A stretch of 64,000 nt of DNA from Vicinamibacterales bacterium (lineage in GTDB: Bacteria > Acidobacteriota > Vicinamibacteria > Vicinamibacterales > UBA8438): NCBI GenBank assembly GCA_958296065.1, contig CATQHX010000076.1, positions 53,845 through 117,844 of the forward strand, read 5' to 3'. The notes under the pieces were generated by a model that was not told where the DNA came from, searched no databases, and saw nothing but the letters and a program-made list of their open reading frames with translations. Position numbers and translations under genes: made by a program. Shown in pieces: positions 16,830-24,642 of the stretch (position 1 is its first letter; the number at the start of each line of letters is the position of its first letter).

Positions 16830-18086
16830 TCAGTCCTCTACCGCGACCCGCGCCCCGAGCGAAAGCAAGCGGTCGACGACGCTGGCATAACCGCGCTCGA
16901 CCGTCTCCAACGGACTGATGCGGCTCTCTCCGTTCGCGGCCAAAGCGGCCGCGATCAGCGCCATTCCCGAACGCAGGTCACGCGTGTCCAGGGTCCGTCC
17001 GTTCAGCGCGCGGCCTCCCTCGACGATGATCCGGTGGGGATCGCACAGGAAGAGGTTGGCGCCCATACCGCTCAACTGCTCGAGCGCGAACAGGCGCAAT
17101 TCGTACATCCAGTCGTGAATGAGGGTTCGTCCCGCGGCCTGCGTGGCCAGCACGGTGACGAGGCTCACCATGTCGCTGGGAAAACCCGGCCACGGCGCGG
17201 TGGTGATTTGACGCACGGCCCGCGGCCGCGACGGGCGGACCACGAGACGTCCGCCGTCGACCTCGCAACGGACATCCATCCGTGTCAGCACCGCGGTCAG
17301 GGGCTCGAGGTCCAGGCCGTCAACGCCGCCCAGTTCGATCTCGCCGCCGGTGATCGCGGCGACCACCGCCCAACTGCCGGCCTCGATATAGTCCCCGCGC
17401 AGCCGGTGCGAGGTTCCGCGCAGGCGGGCCTCGCCGGCGACCCGGACCGTCGGCGTACCTGCTCCCTCGATCTCGACGCCCATGCCCCGCAGGCAGGTGC
17501 ACAGTTCGACGACGTGCGGCTCGCAAGCGGCGTGGCGAATCTCGGTCACGCCGGGCGCCGCGGCGGCGGCCAGAATAGCGGTCTCCGTACCGGTGACCGA
17601 CGCTTCCTCCAGGTAGAACGAGGCGGCGACCAACCCGTCCGGCGCCTCGAAACGGTGCCGCTCCCCCGCCCGGTCCCGCACGCCCATGGCGCGCAACGCC
17701 TGCAGGTGCGCGGCCAACGTACGCCGGCCGGGGAAATCCCCGCCCGGCGGGGCCAGCGTGGCGCGCCCCAGCCGCGCCAGCAGCGGACCCACCAGCAGCA
17801 CGGAGCCGCGCAGCCGGCCGACCAGACGCGGGTCCGGCTCGTCGCTGCCGACATCGGCGCACCGGACCCGGAGTGTGGTGGTACCGATGCCCTCCACCTC
17901 GGCGCCGAGTCCGCGCAGCAGGTCCGCCATCACCCGGACGTCTCCGATCCGCGGCACGTTCGACAACGTGCACGGCTCGTCCGTCAGCAGGCAGGCGGCC
18001 AGGAGCGGCAACGCCGCGTTCTTGTTTCCTTCGACGTTCACCGACCCACCGAGTCGATGGCCGCCTTCAACGATGAGTGTGGCCAT
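16830..18086 (-). CDS. murA: UDP-GlcNAc enolpyruvyl transferase, Asp-type
   Basis: First committed enzyme of peptidoglycan synthesis; it adds enolpyruvate from PEP to UDP-GlcNAc. The 418-aa product has the N-terminal NKNAALPLLAACLLTDEP signature (Lys22 and Asn23 region). In the active-site loop the usual Cys is replaced by Asp117 (GGDFPGRRTLAAH; codon GAT at 17738-17736). The same change occurs naturally in mycobacterial and chlamydial MurA and prevents alkylation by fosfomycin. The gene follows murB by 22 nt in a wall cluster. Confidence 0.95.
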   Translation of the reverse strand: MATLIVEGGHRLGGSVNVEGNKNAALPLLAACLLTDEPCTLSNVPRIGDVRVMADLLRGLGAEVEGIGTTTLRVRCADVGSDEPDPRLVGRLRGSVLLVGPLLARLGRATLAPPGGDFPGRRTLAAHLQALRAMGVRDRAGERHRFEAPDGLVAASFYLEEASVTGTETAILAAAAAPGVTEIRHAACEPHVVELCTCLRGMGVEIEGAGTPTVRVAGEARLRGTSHRLRGDYIEAGSWAVVAAITGGEIELGGVDGLDLEPLTAVLTRMDVRCEVDGGRLVVRPSRPRAVRQITTAPWPGFPSDMVSLVTVLATQAAGRTLIHDWMYELRLFALEQLSGMGANLFLCDPHRIIVEGGRALNGRTLDTRDLRSGMALIAAALAANGESRISPLETVERGYASVVDRLLSLGARVAVED

Positions 18087-18108
18087 GCCGTCGCTTCGCC
18101 GTTCTCGC

Positions 18109-19137
18109 TCAGGTTGATTCGTCGAACTCTCCGAGAAACATGACTTCCGGGGCCAACGTCACACCGTACTTCGCGGCGACATCCGCCCGACACCGATCTA
18201 TCAGAGCCCGGACGTCCCGCGCTCGGGCTCCGGGCTCGGTGACGATGAAATTCGCGTGCTGGTGGGACACCCGCGCCCCGCCAACTACGCACCCCTTCAG
18301 GCCGGCGGCGTCGATCAGCGCTCCCGCGGCGCACTGCACGCCGGCCGGGAGACGCACGCGGCCGGGATCCGGATTGCGAAACGCGCAACCCGCGCTCGGC
18401 ACACCGAGTGGCTGCGTGCGCTTGCGGAAACGCAACGAGGACCGTGCTTCCGCTCGCAGGTCGGTCACCCTGGCATGCGCCACGGCAAACTCCGCCCAGA
18501 CCACCACCTCGCCCGTCTCCTGCACCCGGCTGCGGTCGTAGCCGAAACCCATCCGATCCGGCGTGACACGACGCGTCTCGCCGTCCTCATCGAGCAGGCC
18601 GACTGCCGCCACCATCTCGCTCATCAACCGACCACGGAAATGCGCGTTTCCGCAGATCGCCCCCCCGACCGTGCCCGGCGTGCCTGCCCACGCCTCCAGC
18701 CCGGCGAATCCGCGGCTTATCGTCCAGCGAACCAACCCGTTGAGCGTGACGCCGCCCGCCGCGCGCACCAGGCCCGGCGACGTCTCGGCAATCTCGCCAT
18801 GGCGGTACCGAACCACAACGCCGCGCACCCCGGTATCGCTGACGAGCACGTTCGAGCCGCCCCCAAGCAGGGTGACCGGCAGACCGAGCATGCGGGCCGC
18901 ACCGACCACGTCCGCGACCTCGCGCGCGGAGCGGGAATCCAGAAACCAATCGGCCCGCCCCCCTACGCGCAGCGTCGTGAGCGGCGCGAGCGGTTCGTCA
19001 CAACGGAGACGTCCCGGGTCGACACCGGCACCGAGCCGGGCTCTCAGATGCCTGTCGACATCTTCCTGCCGTCTCCCACCCCATGACGACACCGCACTTC
19101 GCCGTCCCGCCGCTGAAGTGGACTCAGGTGATCTCAC
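18109..19137 (-). CDS. murB: UDP-N-acetylenolpyruvoylglucosamine reductase
   Basis: FAD enzyme that reduces the MurA product to UDP-MurNAc. LTTLRVGGRADWFLD, LLGGGSNVLVSDTGVRGVVV and GTPGTVGGAICGNAHFRG are the FAD-binding signatures; GVPSAGCAFRNP and GARVSHQHANFIV are the C-terminal catalytic region. It is 342 aa from the ATG at 19137, which overlaps pxpC by 14 bp. The first 30 residues are not conserved, so the GTG at 19092 is an alternative. It lacks the type I extra domain and is a type II-like short form. Confidence 0.94.
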   Translation of the reverse strand: MRSPESTSAAGRRSAVSSWGGRRQEDVDRHLRARLGAGVDPGRLRCDEPLAPLTTLRVGGRADWFLDSRSAREVADVVGAARMLGLPVTLLGGGSNVLVSDTGVRGVVVRYRHGEIAETSPGLVRAAGGVTLNGLVRWTISRGFAGLEAWAGTPGTVGGAICGNAHFRGRLMSEMVAAVGLLDEDGETRRVTPDRMGFGYDRSRVQETGEVVVWAEFAVAHARVTDLRAEARSSLRFRKRTQPLGVPSAGCAFRNPDPGRVRLPAGVQCAAGALIDAAGLKGCVVGGARVSHQHANFIVTEPGARARDVRALIDRCRADVAAKYGVTLAPEVMFLGEFDEST

Positions 19138-20071
19138 GGTCGTAGTCGGACTCGGACTCCAGCAAGGCTTCCCGCGCCGCTCGATGACCGCATCGCTCGA
19201 ACTCGACCCAATCGCATGGGGCCAGTTGCCCGAGCAAGGGAATGTCCGCCGCGATGACGGTCGCCACGCGCGGGTACCCTCCCGCGGTCTGGCGATCCGC
19301 CATGGCTACGATGACGTCCCCGGACGGCACGACCTGAACCGCACCGATGGGAAATCCCTGCGACAGCAGGCTCAGGCCTTCGGGCCCGACAATCGGTGCA
19401 CCGTCCAGACGATACCCCATCCGATCGGACTCCGGTCGAATCGTGTAGCGCGCGGTCTCCAGCCGCCGCAGCACGGCAGGATCGAACAGACCGGCGTGCG
19501 GACCGGGCAATACCCGTACGCGTGCCCCTCCCAACGGTGTGCAACGCTTCCACTTCGTTGCGGCCGACTCTCTCCGCGGCACGCCCCGCGACAGGCCGAC
19601 GACCAGCCGGTCCCCGGCCCTGAGGGCCCGCCCCTCCATCCCGCCCATGCCGCTACGCAGATGCGTCGACCGGCTGCCGAGCACGGGTGGCACGGCGAAG
19701 CCTCCCGCTGCCGCGAAGTACGCCCGTGCCCCCGCAGTGCGCCGGCCGAATGCCAGGGTTTGGCCGGGCTCGACGCGAAGCACCGTCTCCGTCGATACCG
19801 CACGGTCATCGAGCAGCAGTCCGAACCACGCACCCGCGACCCCGATTCGCATGGAGGTCTCGAACCGAAGCACCGGACCGACCAGTGTGATCTCGAGCGT
19901 GGCCACGTCCGGCGAATTGCCGACCAACCGGTTCGCACGGCGATGAGCGGTCAAGTCCATCGCGCCCGACACGGACACGCCGTAGTGCTGATATCCCCAC
20001 CGACCCGTGTCCTGAACGGTCGTCAGCAGGCCCGCATCCTCGACCACCAGCCCCCGCCGCCCGCCGGTCAA
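19124..20071 (-). CDS. pxpC: 5-oxoprolinase subunit C (biotin-dependent carboxyltransferase fold)
   Basis: Subunit of the PxpABC ATP-dependent 5-oxoprolinase, which opens pyroglutamate to glutamate. The 315-aa product has the KipA/AHS2 pattern: DAGLLTTVQDTGRWGYQHYG, GVSVSGAMD, GYRLDG and ATVIAADIPLLGQLAPCDWV. It overlaps pxpB by 4 bp. The partner pxpA is not in this window. Its position inside a peptidoglycan-recycling cluster is unusual. Confidence 0.9.
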   Translation of the reverse strand: MTGGRRGLVVEDAGLLTTVQDTGRWGYQHYGVSVSGAMDLTAHRRANRLVGNSPDVATLEITLVGPVLRFETSMRIGVAGAWFGLLLDDRAVSTETVLRVEPGQTLAFGRRTAGARAYFAAAGGFAVPPVLGSRSTHLRSGMGGMEGRALRAGDRLVVGLSRGVPRRESAATKWKRCTPLGGARVRVLPGPHAGLFDPAVLRRLETARYTIRPESDRMGYRLDGAPIVGPEGLSLLSQGFPIGAVQVVPSGDVIVAMADRQTAGGYPRVATVIAADIPLLGQLAPCDWVEFERCGHRAAREALLESESDYDREIT

Positions 20072-20784
20072 CGGAGACCGGTCTCCAGCCGGTCGTACGA
20101 CGCTTCGTCAATCGGCTCGAAGCGCACCAGGTCTCCGGCCGCGAGGAGAAACGGGTCGCTGCGAGCCATGTCGAAGATCCGCACCGGAGTCTGGCCGATC
20201 AACTGCCAGCCACCCGGCGACGCGACCGGGTAGACGCCGGTCTGCCGGGCCGCGATGCCGACGGAGCCGGCCGGCACGTGGACCCGCGGCACGGCCCGCC
20301 GCGGCGCTGCGATCAGTGGATCCACCGCACCCATGTAGGCGAAACCCGGCTGAAACCCGAGCATGTAGACGCGATAGGCCGCACCGCAATGCCGCTCTAT
20401 CACCTCCGCCTCGCTGCAGCCGGCAAACCGCGCTACGTCGGCGAGGTCCGGTCCGCGTGCGCCGCCGTAACGCACGGGCAGGCCGATCTCGCGCCCCGCC
20501 CGTTCCGCCTCCCGTGCGACCGCCGCGCCGGTCTCGGCGGCGAGCTCGCGCAGCACGGCGGCAATACCGTCGCTGTCGCCGGACAGCGGATCGAAATGGA
20601 CGGTGACGGTCGCAAACGCCTCGACCACATCGCGCACACCCGATAGCGACCGCGCGCGAAGTGCCTCGGCCACCGCGACGCAGCGCGCATTGATGTCGGG
20701 GTCCAGGCGTGCCGGATATGTCAGCACCAGAGCGGAGTCTCCGTCCCGGGAGACCTCCCATTCCCTCTGGGTAGTTCCCGCCAT
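20068..20784 (-). CDS. pxpB: 5-oxoprolinase subunit B (KipI-like)
   Basis: Partner subunit of PxpC (AHS1 domain). The 238-aa product carries the family motifs VTVHFDP, HCGAAYRVYMLGFQPGFAYM and the C-terminal GGWQLIGQTPVRIFD. The ATG at 20784 is preferred to an upstream start at 20868, because the extra 28 residues are encoded by the dispersed repeat and the mpl 3' end. It overlaps pxpC by 4 bp. KipI homologues in sporulating bacteria also inhibit kinases, but the pairing with pxpC favours 5-oxoprolinase. Confidence 0.9.
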   Translation of the reverse strand: MAGTTQREWEVSRDGDSALVLTYPARLDPDINARCVAVAEALRARSLSGVRDVVEAFATVTVHFDPLSGDSDGIAAVLRELAAETGAAVAREAERAGREIGLPVRYGGARGPDLADVARFAGCSEAEVIERHCGAAYRVYMLGFQPGFAYMGAVDPLIAAPRRAVPRVHVPAGSVGIAARQTGVYPVASPGGWQLIGQTPVRIFDMARSDPFLLAAGDLVRFEPIDEASYDRLETGLR

Positions 20785-20809
20785 CTGCGTCCTGCGGCGC
20801 AAGCTCCTA
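20785..20809. repeat. Dispersed repeat, module B fragment containing the mpl stop
   Basis: TGCGTCCTGCGGCGCAAGCT followed by CCTAG is the right half of module B. The TAG stop codon of mpl (minus strand, 20809-20807) is part of the repeat end. Confidence 0.6.
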
Positions 20810-22219
20810 GGCCTCCGCGCCCGGCGGCGACGCACCCAGTCGCCGGCACAGGGTCTCCCGCAACCCACCGAAATCGCCGTTGGACATCAGAACGACTCGA
20901 TCCCCCGAACGGACCTCGTCGACGATGGTCTCCTCGATCGCCTCCATCGTCTCCAGGTGCCTCGCGCGCGTCCCGGCCGCCGTCAGATCCGCGACAAGCC
21001 GCGTTTCCGACAGCCTCTCCTCGGCAGGCAAGGTCGACCGAAAGACGGGGGCTACCAGCACCTCGTCCGCCGCTCGGAAAGCCCGAGCATAGGCGGCCTG
21101 AAAGACACGGCGGCACGAAGTCGCCGACCGTGGCTCGAACACCGCCCACACACGGCCGCCCTCCGACGCCGACCGCAGCGCAGCCACGGTCTCACGCACG
21201 GCCGTCGGGTGGTGCGCGAAGTCGTCGTAGACGGCGACACCCCGCCCTACCCCGCGCAGCTCCAGCCGCCGGCGCACGCCGGCGAAACCGCCCAACGCCG
21301 CTGCCGACGCCTCCGGGCTCACCCCCACGGCGGCCCCGGCCGCAACCGTTGCCAGCGCGTTCCGCACATTGAAGGCGCCGATCAGGGGCAGGTCGACCCG
21401 GGCCACCGCCCTGTCCCGATGCACCACGTCGAAGCGCGTACGACCCGAACCGTGCTCGACGCCGACCGCGCGCCAGTCGGCACCGGGGTCGATGCCGAAC
21501 GTCTCGACGGCGCAGTGCGCCGCGTCGCGCAGCGCCCGCGCGCCCGCGTCGTCGTGCCCGAGCAGAACCCGGCCGTTCTCCGGTACGAGGGCCAGAAGCC
21601 GGCGAAAGGCGAGACGAAGCGCCGCCAGGTCGGGATAGATGTCGGCGTGGTCGAACTCCAGGTTACCGACGACCGCGACGAACGGCAGGTACTTGAGGAA
21701 CTTGGCTGTCTTGTCGAAGAACGCGCTGTCGTATTCGTCCCCCTCGATCACGAACAGGTCGCCACCGCCCAGACGGTAGCTCGCGTCGAAGTTGCGCGGG
21801 ATGCCGCCCACGAGGAAGCTCGGGTCCAAGCCGGATTGAACCAACGCCCAGGCAACCATCGATGTCGTGGTGGTCTTGCCGTGGGTTCCCGCCACGACGA
21901 TCGGCCGCGCCGGCCAAAGAAATCGCTCGCGTACCATCTCCGGCAACGAGACGTAGCGCATACGCCGCGACAGCACGGCCTCGACCTCCGGGTTGCCGCG
22001 GGACACCGCGTTGCCGATCACGACAACGTCGACGTCGTCGGTCAGGTGAGCGGCGTCGTAGCCCAGCATTGGCGTGATCCCCTGGCCGGCCAGGAAGCTG
22101 TCCATCGGCGGATAGGCATGGGCGTCCGACCCGCGGACGTCCAGTCCCTGGTGCTTCAGCATGGCAGCCAGGCTGGCCATCGCGGTCCCGCAGATCCCGA
22201 TGAGATGGACGCAGGTCAT
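20807..22219 (-). CDS. mpl: UDP-MurNAc:tripeptide ligase Mpl
   Basis: Peptidoglycan-recycling ligase that joins recovered L-Ala-gamma-D-Glu-meso-DAP to UDP-MurNAc. The 470-aa Mur-ligase product has an N-terminal UDP-binding domain (HLIGICGTAMASLAAMLK), the ATP loop GTHGKTTTT (residues 111-119), EGDEYDSAFFDKTAKFLKYL typical of Mpl rather than MurC, and DDFAHHPTAVRET. The ATG at 22219 overlaps the ldcA TGA as ATGA. Confidence 0.95.
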   Translation of the reverse strand: MTCVHLIGICGTAMASLAAMLKHQGLDVRGSDAHAYPPMDSFLAGQGITPMLGYDAAHLTDDVDVVVIGNAVSRGNPEVEAVLSRRMRYVSLPEMVRERFLWPARPIVVAGTHGKTTTTSMVAWALVQSGLDPSFLVGGIPRNFDASYRLGGGDLFVIEGDEYDSAFFDKTAKFLKYLPFVAVVGNLEFDHADIYPDLAALRLAFRRLLALVPENGRVLLGHDDAGARALRDAAHCAVETFGIDPGADWRAVGVEHGSGRTRFDVVHRDRAVARVDLPLIGAFNVRNALATVAAGAAVGVSPEASAAALGGFAGVRRRLELRGVGRGVAVYDDFAHHPTAVRETVAALRSASEGGRVWAVFEPRSATSCRRVFQAAYARAFRAADEVLVAPVFRSTLPAEERLSETRLVADLTAAGTRARHLETMEAIEETIVDEVRSGDRVVLMSNGDFGGLRETLCRRLGASPPGAEA

Positions 22220-23136
22220 GCGACCGCCGCCTCCTCGACGACCAACCGCCCCTTGCCGGTGGCGTCCACGGTCACGTCGACCCCGAGCGGTACCGTCAAC
22301 AGCGGCCCGGCCGCATGTCCCGTAGGCAGCCCGAACAGCACGGGGCCCGGCAGGTCTCCGAGCACGTCGGCCAGCACCGACCGGGCGGTCAGTCCCGCCT
22401 CGGGTTCGTCGCACCCGGGAAATTCCGCGCAGACGACGGCGGCGGCGCGCGACAGGACCCCTGCCTGTCGAAGCTGCTCCAGCATGCGATCCAGGCGGTA
22501 CGGTCGCTCGTCGACGTCGTCCAGGAGGAGCACGAATCCGCGCGGCGGATCGAAGCGAAACGGCGTTCCGAGCGATGCCGCGAGCTGGGTGAGGGCCCCT
22601 CCGAGCAGGGGCCCGCGAGCCCGTCCGGGCTTGAGCACCTCTACCCCACCCGCCGCGACCTCTCCGTAAGGTCGAGAACACATCAACTGGCCGAGCAGGG
22701 GCTCGCGGTCGTAGCCGGCGTTTCCAGCCGCCAGGTGCACCAGCATCGGCCCGTGAAAGGCGACCAGGCCGCAATGGATCGTCAGATGGCTCAGCATTGC
22801 CGTCACGTCGCTGGAACCCAGCAACACCTTGCCGCCTGCAGCCATCTCGTCCGTATCGAGCCGCGGAAGCAACTGCGCGCTCCCGTAACCGCCGCGGACG
22901 GCGAACACTCCCGCGATGGCCGGATCACGCCACGCCGACGCGAACGCGCTCGCTCGCTCCTCCACCGAACCGGCCACGTACCGGCGGCGCGCGAAAACGG
23001 AAGGCTCGAATACCGGAGTGAATCCGAGCGCGCGCACTTGCTCGACGCCACGGTCGAACGTCGCCCGGTCGAACGGACTCGCCGGCGCGACCAGCGCAAT
23101 GCGATCACCCGCGCGCAACGCCCGAGGCCTGCGCAT
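22216..23136 (-). CDS. ldcA: LD-carboxypeptidase (S66 family)
   Basis: Cytoplasmic serine peptidase that trims the terminal D-Ala from recycled murein tetrapeptides, giving the tripeptide used by Mpl. The 306-aa product has the nucleophile Ser109 in LLGSSDVTAML, the acidic residue of the LLLDDVDERPYRLDRML region and a late PTGHAAGP containing the catalytic His. The gene is immediately upstream of mpl with a 4-bp overlap, which fits a shared recycling route. Confidence 0.94.
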   Translation of the reverse strand: MRRPRALRAGDRIALVAPASPFDRATFDRGVEQVRALGFTPVFEPSVFARRRYVAGSVEERASAFASAWRDPAIAGVFAVRGGYGSAQLLPRLDTDEMAAGGKVLLGSSDVTAMLSHLTIHCGLVAFHGPMLVHLAAGNAGYDREPLLGQLMCSRPYGEVAAGGVEVLKPGRARGPLLGGALTQLAASLGTPFRFDPPRGFVLLLDDVDERPYRLDRMLEQLRQAGVLSRAAAVVCAEFPGCDEPEAGLTARSVLADVLGDLPGPVLFGLPTGHAAGPLLTVPLGVDVTVDATGKGRLVVEEAAVA

Positions 23137-23238
23137 CCCTCAGAAGCCCCCGGCAACAGACGCGCCGCATTGGAGCTGTGCCACATCCCGCCCGGACTGC
23201 GCTGGTCCCCGGTCGAACATGCCCACTATCGTTCCTCT

Positions 23239-23273
23239 TTGCGCCTTGCGCCCTGCGCCTTGCGCCTTGCACC
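23239..23273. repeat. Heptamer tandem repeat (YTGCGCC x5)
   Basis: Five consecutive heptamers, TTGCGCC, TTGCGCC, CTGCGCC, TTGCGCC and TTGCACC, in the 191-bp gap between ldcA and nagZ. The rest of that gap shows no gene. The unit resembles the TTGCGCC tract inside module B of the dispersed repeat. Confidence 0.75.
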
Positions 23274-23327
23274 CTTGCGGCCGCTACGCCGCTCGCGGCA
23301 CACACGGCGCTTCACCAGGGTCGGCTC

Positions 23328-24419
23328 CTACAGGGATTCCCGCATCAGGCCGCCGATATCCTGGTGCTCCGCACAACCGACGATGCCGTTCAGCCGCACC
23401 TGCGCCGGCGGGCGCCACTGGTCGTCGCCGCGCAGAAACCTCTCCCGGGCACGCTGCTGCCTCCCCAGGGCCTCCTCGACGCGACGGAGGGGCAGCGAAC
23501 CGTCCTCGACCGCGTGAATCAAGGCCTCGATCACCTCCACCTGCGTGGCCGGATCCGGTTCGCAAAGCAAGACCAGATCGCAGCCGGCGCCAACAGCCTC
23601 GACGGCCGCCGGTGCCGGAGCCTGTTGCCTGGCGATGGCCCCCATCGCCATGTCGTCGGTCACCACCAGCCCGTCGTACCCCATCTCTTCCCGCAGCAGA
23701 TCGGTAACCACGGCCCGCGACAGAGTCGCCGGTGCTGTTTCATCCAGCGCCGGATACCGAACGTGGGCGGTCATGATCGCGGCGGCGCCAGCTTCGACCG
23801 CGGCACGAAACGGCCGCAGCTCGACCTCCCTCAGACGGTCCGGCTCGTGTTCGACGACCGGCAGCTCCAGATGGGAATCGCGGCTCGTGTCCCCATGGCC
23901 CGGAAAGTGCTTCCCGCACGCAGCCACGCCTTCCGCCTGCAGGGCGCCGATGAGGACGGCACCGAGACGAGCCACCTCGACGGGGTCCTCCGACAGCGCC
24001 CGATCGCCGATGACCGGGTTGGCGGCGTTGGTGTGCACGTCCAGCACCGGGGCGTAGTCCAACGTGATGCCGACGCTCCGCAACTCGCGCGCGAGGGCCC
24101 GCCCGAAGCGCTCGGTCAGTTCCGCGTTCCCGCGTCGTCCCAGCGACGCCAGCGGCGGCCACTCCGTGAACGGCGCCCGCAGGCGCTGCACCCGGCCCCC
24201 CTCCTGGTCGACGCTTACCCACGGCGGGACAGGCGAGAGCTGCTTGACGTCGTACGCCACCTCGGCGACCTGCAGAGGCGCCTCGACATTCCGCGCAAAC
24301 AGAATCACGCCACCCAGATCGAACGCCCGAGCAATCGCGCGCAACTCCTCCGGAAGGGTGACACCAGCAAAACCCGCTACGACCAACTGTCCGATCTGTC
24401 GCTGTAGGCCTGTAGGCAT
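23328..24419 (-). CDS. nagZ: Beta-N-acetylhexosaminidase NagZ (GH3)
   Basis: Cytoplasmic glycosidase that releases GlcNAc from recycled anhydromuropeptides. The 363-aa product has the GH3 signatures VSVDQEGGRVQRLR, KHFPGHGDTSRDSH (catalytic His/Asp dyad) and VVTDDMAMGAI (nucleophile Asp). The ATG at 24419 starts MPTGLQRQIGQLVV, the family N-terminus. A longer frame begins MGRNAEPARRFG, but that peptide is encoded by repeat module A and recurs wherever the repeat does, so it is rejected. The divergent GHMP kinase lies upstream. Confidence 0.95.
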   Translation of the reverse strand: MPTGLQRQIGQLVVAGFAGVTLPEELRAIARAFDLGGVILFARNVEAPLQVAEVAYDVKQLSPVPPWVSVDQEGGRVQRLRAPFTEWPPLASLGRRGNAELTERFGRALARELRSVGITLDYAPVLDVHTNAANPVIGDRALSEDPVEVARLGAVLIGALQAEGVAACGKHFPGHGDTSRDSHLELPVVEHEPDRLREVELRPFRAAVEAGAAAIMTAHVRYPALDETAPATLSRAVVTDLLREEMGYDGLVVTDDMAMGAIARQQAPAPAAVEAVGAGCDLVLLCEPDPATQVEVIEALIHAVEDGSLPLRRVEEALGRQQRARERFLRGDDQWRPPAQVRLNGIVGCAEHQDIGGLMRESL

Positions 24420-24423
24420 CCAG

Positions 24424-24530
24424 TAGCGCCCGAAACGCCTCGCTGGCTCGGCGTTTCGGCCCATCCCCCCGCTCCGGGACCTTGCGCCGCAGCACTTCGC
24501 TTCGCTGCGCCCTGCGGCTCAAGGTCCTGG
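24424..24530. repeat. Dispersed palindromic repeat, full copy 3 (modules A+B)
   Basis: Module A is the perfect CCGAAACGCC/GGCGTTTCGG stem with loop TCGCTGGCTC. Module B has GGACCTTG (24477-24484) pairing with CAAGGTCC (24520-24527), then an inner CCGCAG/CTGCGG stem. Relative to copy 2 both arms have changed together, keeping the pairing. It lies in the divergent gap between nagZ and the GHMP kinase. Confidence 0.85.
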
Positions 24531-24630
24531 ACTGCAAATTGCGCGCGCGGCGGTCCCGAACGACCGGGATATGAGTCGGCCCGGACGTGCAGGCGGGCGC
24601 CGACACCGGCGAGGCACCGTCGCCGCTCAT

Positions 24631-24636
24631 TATAAT
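24631..24636 (+). promoter_or_regulatory. -10 element for a leaderless GHMP kinase
   Basis: A perfect TATAAT lies 6 nt before the GTG start codon at 24643, so the transcript should begin at the start codon. No good -35 hexamer is seen. No ribosome-binding site precedes the GTG, consistent with leaderless translation. Confidence 0.6.
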
Positions 24637-24642
24637 TCGTGC

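Noticed and set aside
24420..24464. N-terminal extension of NagZ beginning MGRNAEPARRFG
   Set aside because: The peptide is encoded by repeat module A and recurs at 16745 and 49139; the conserved NagZ start is at 24419.
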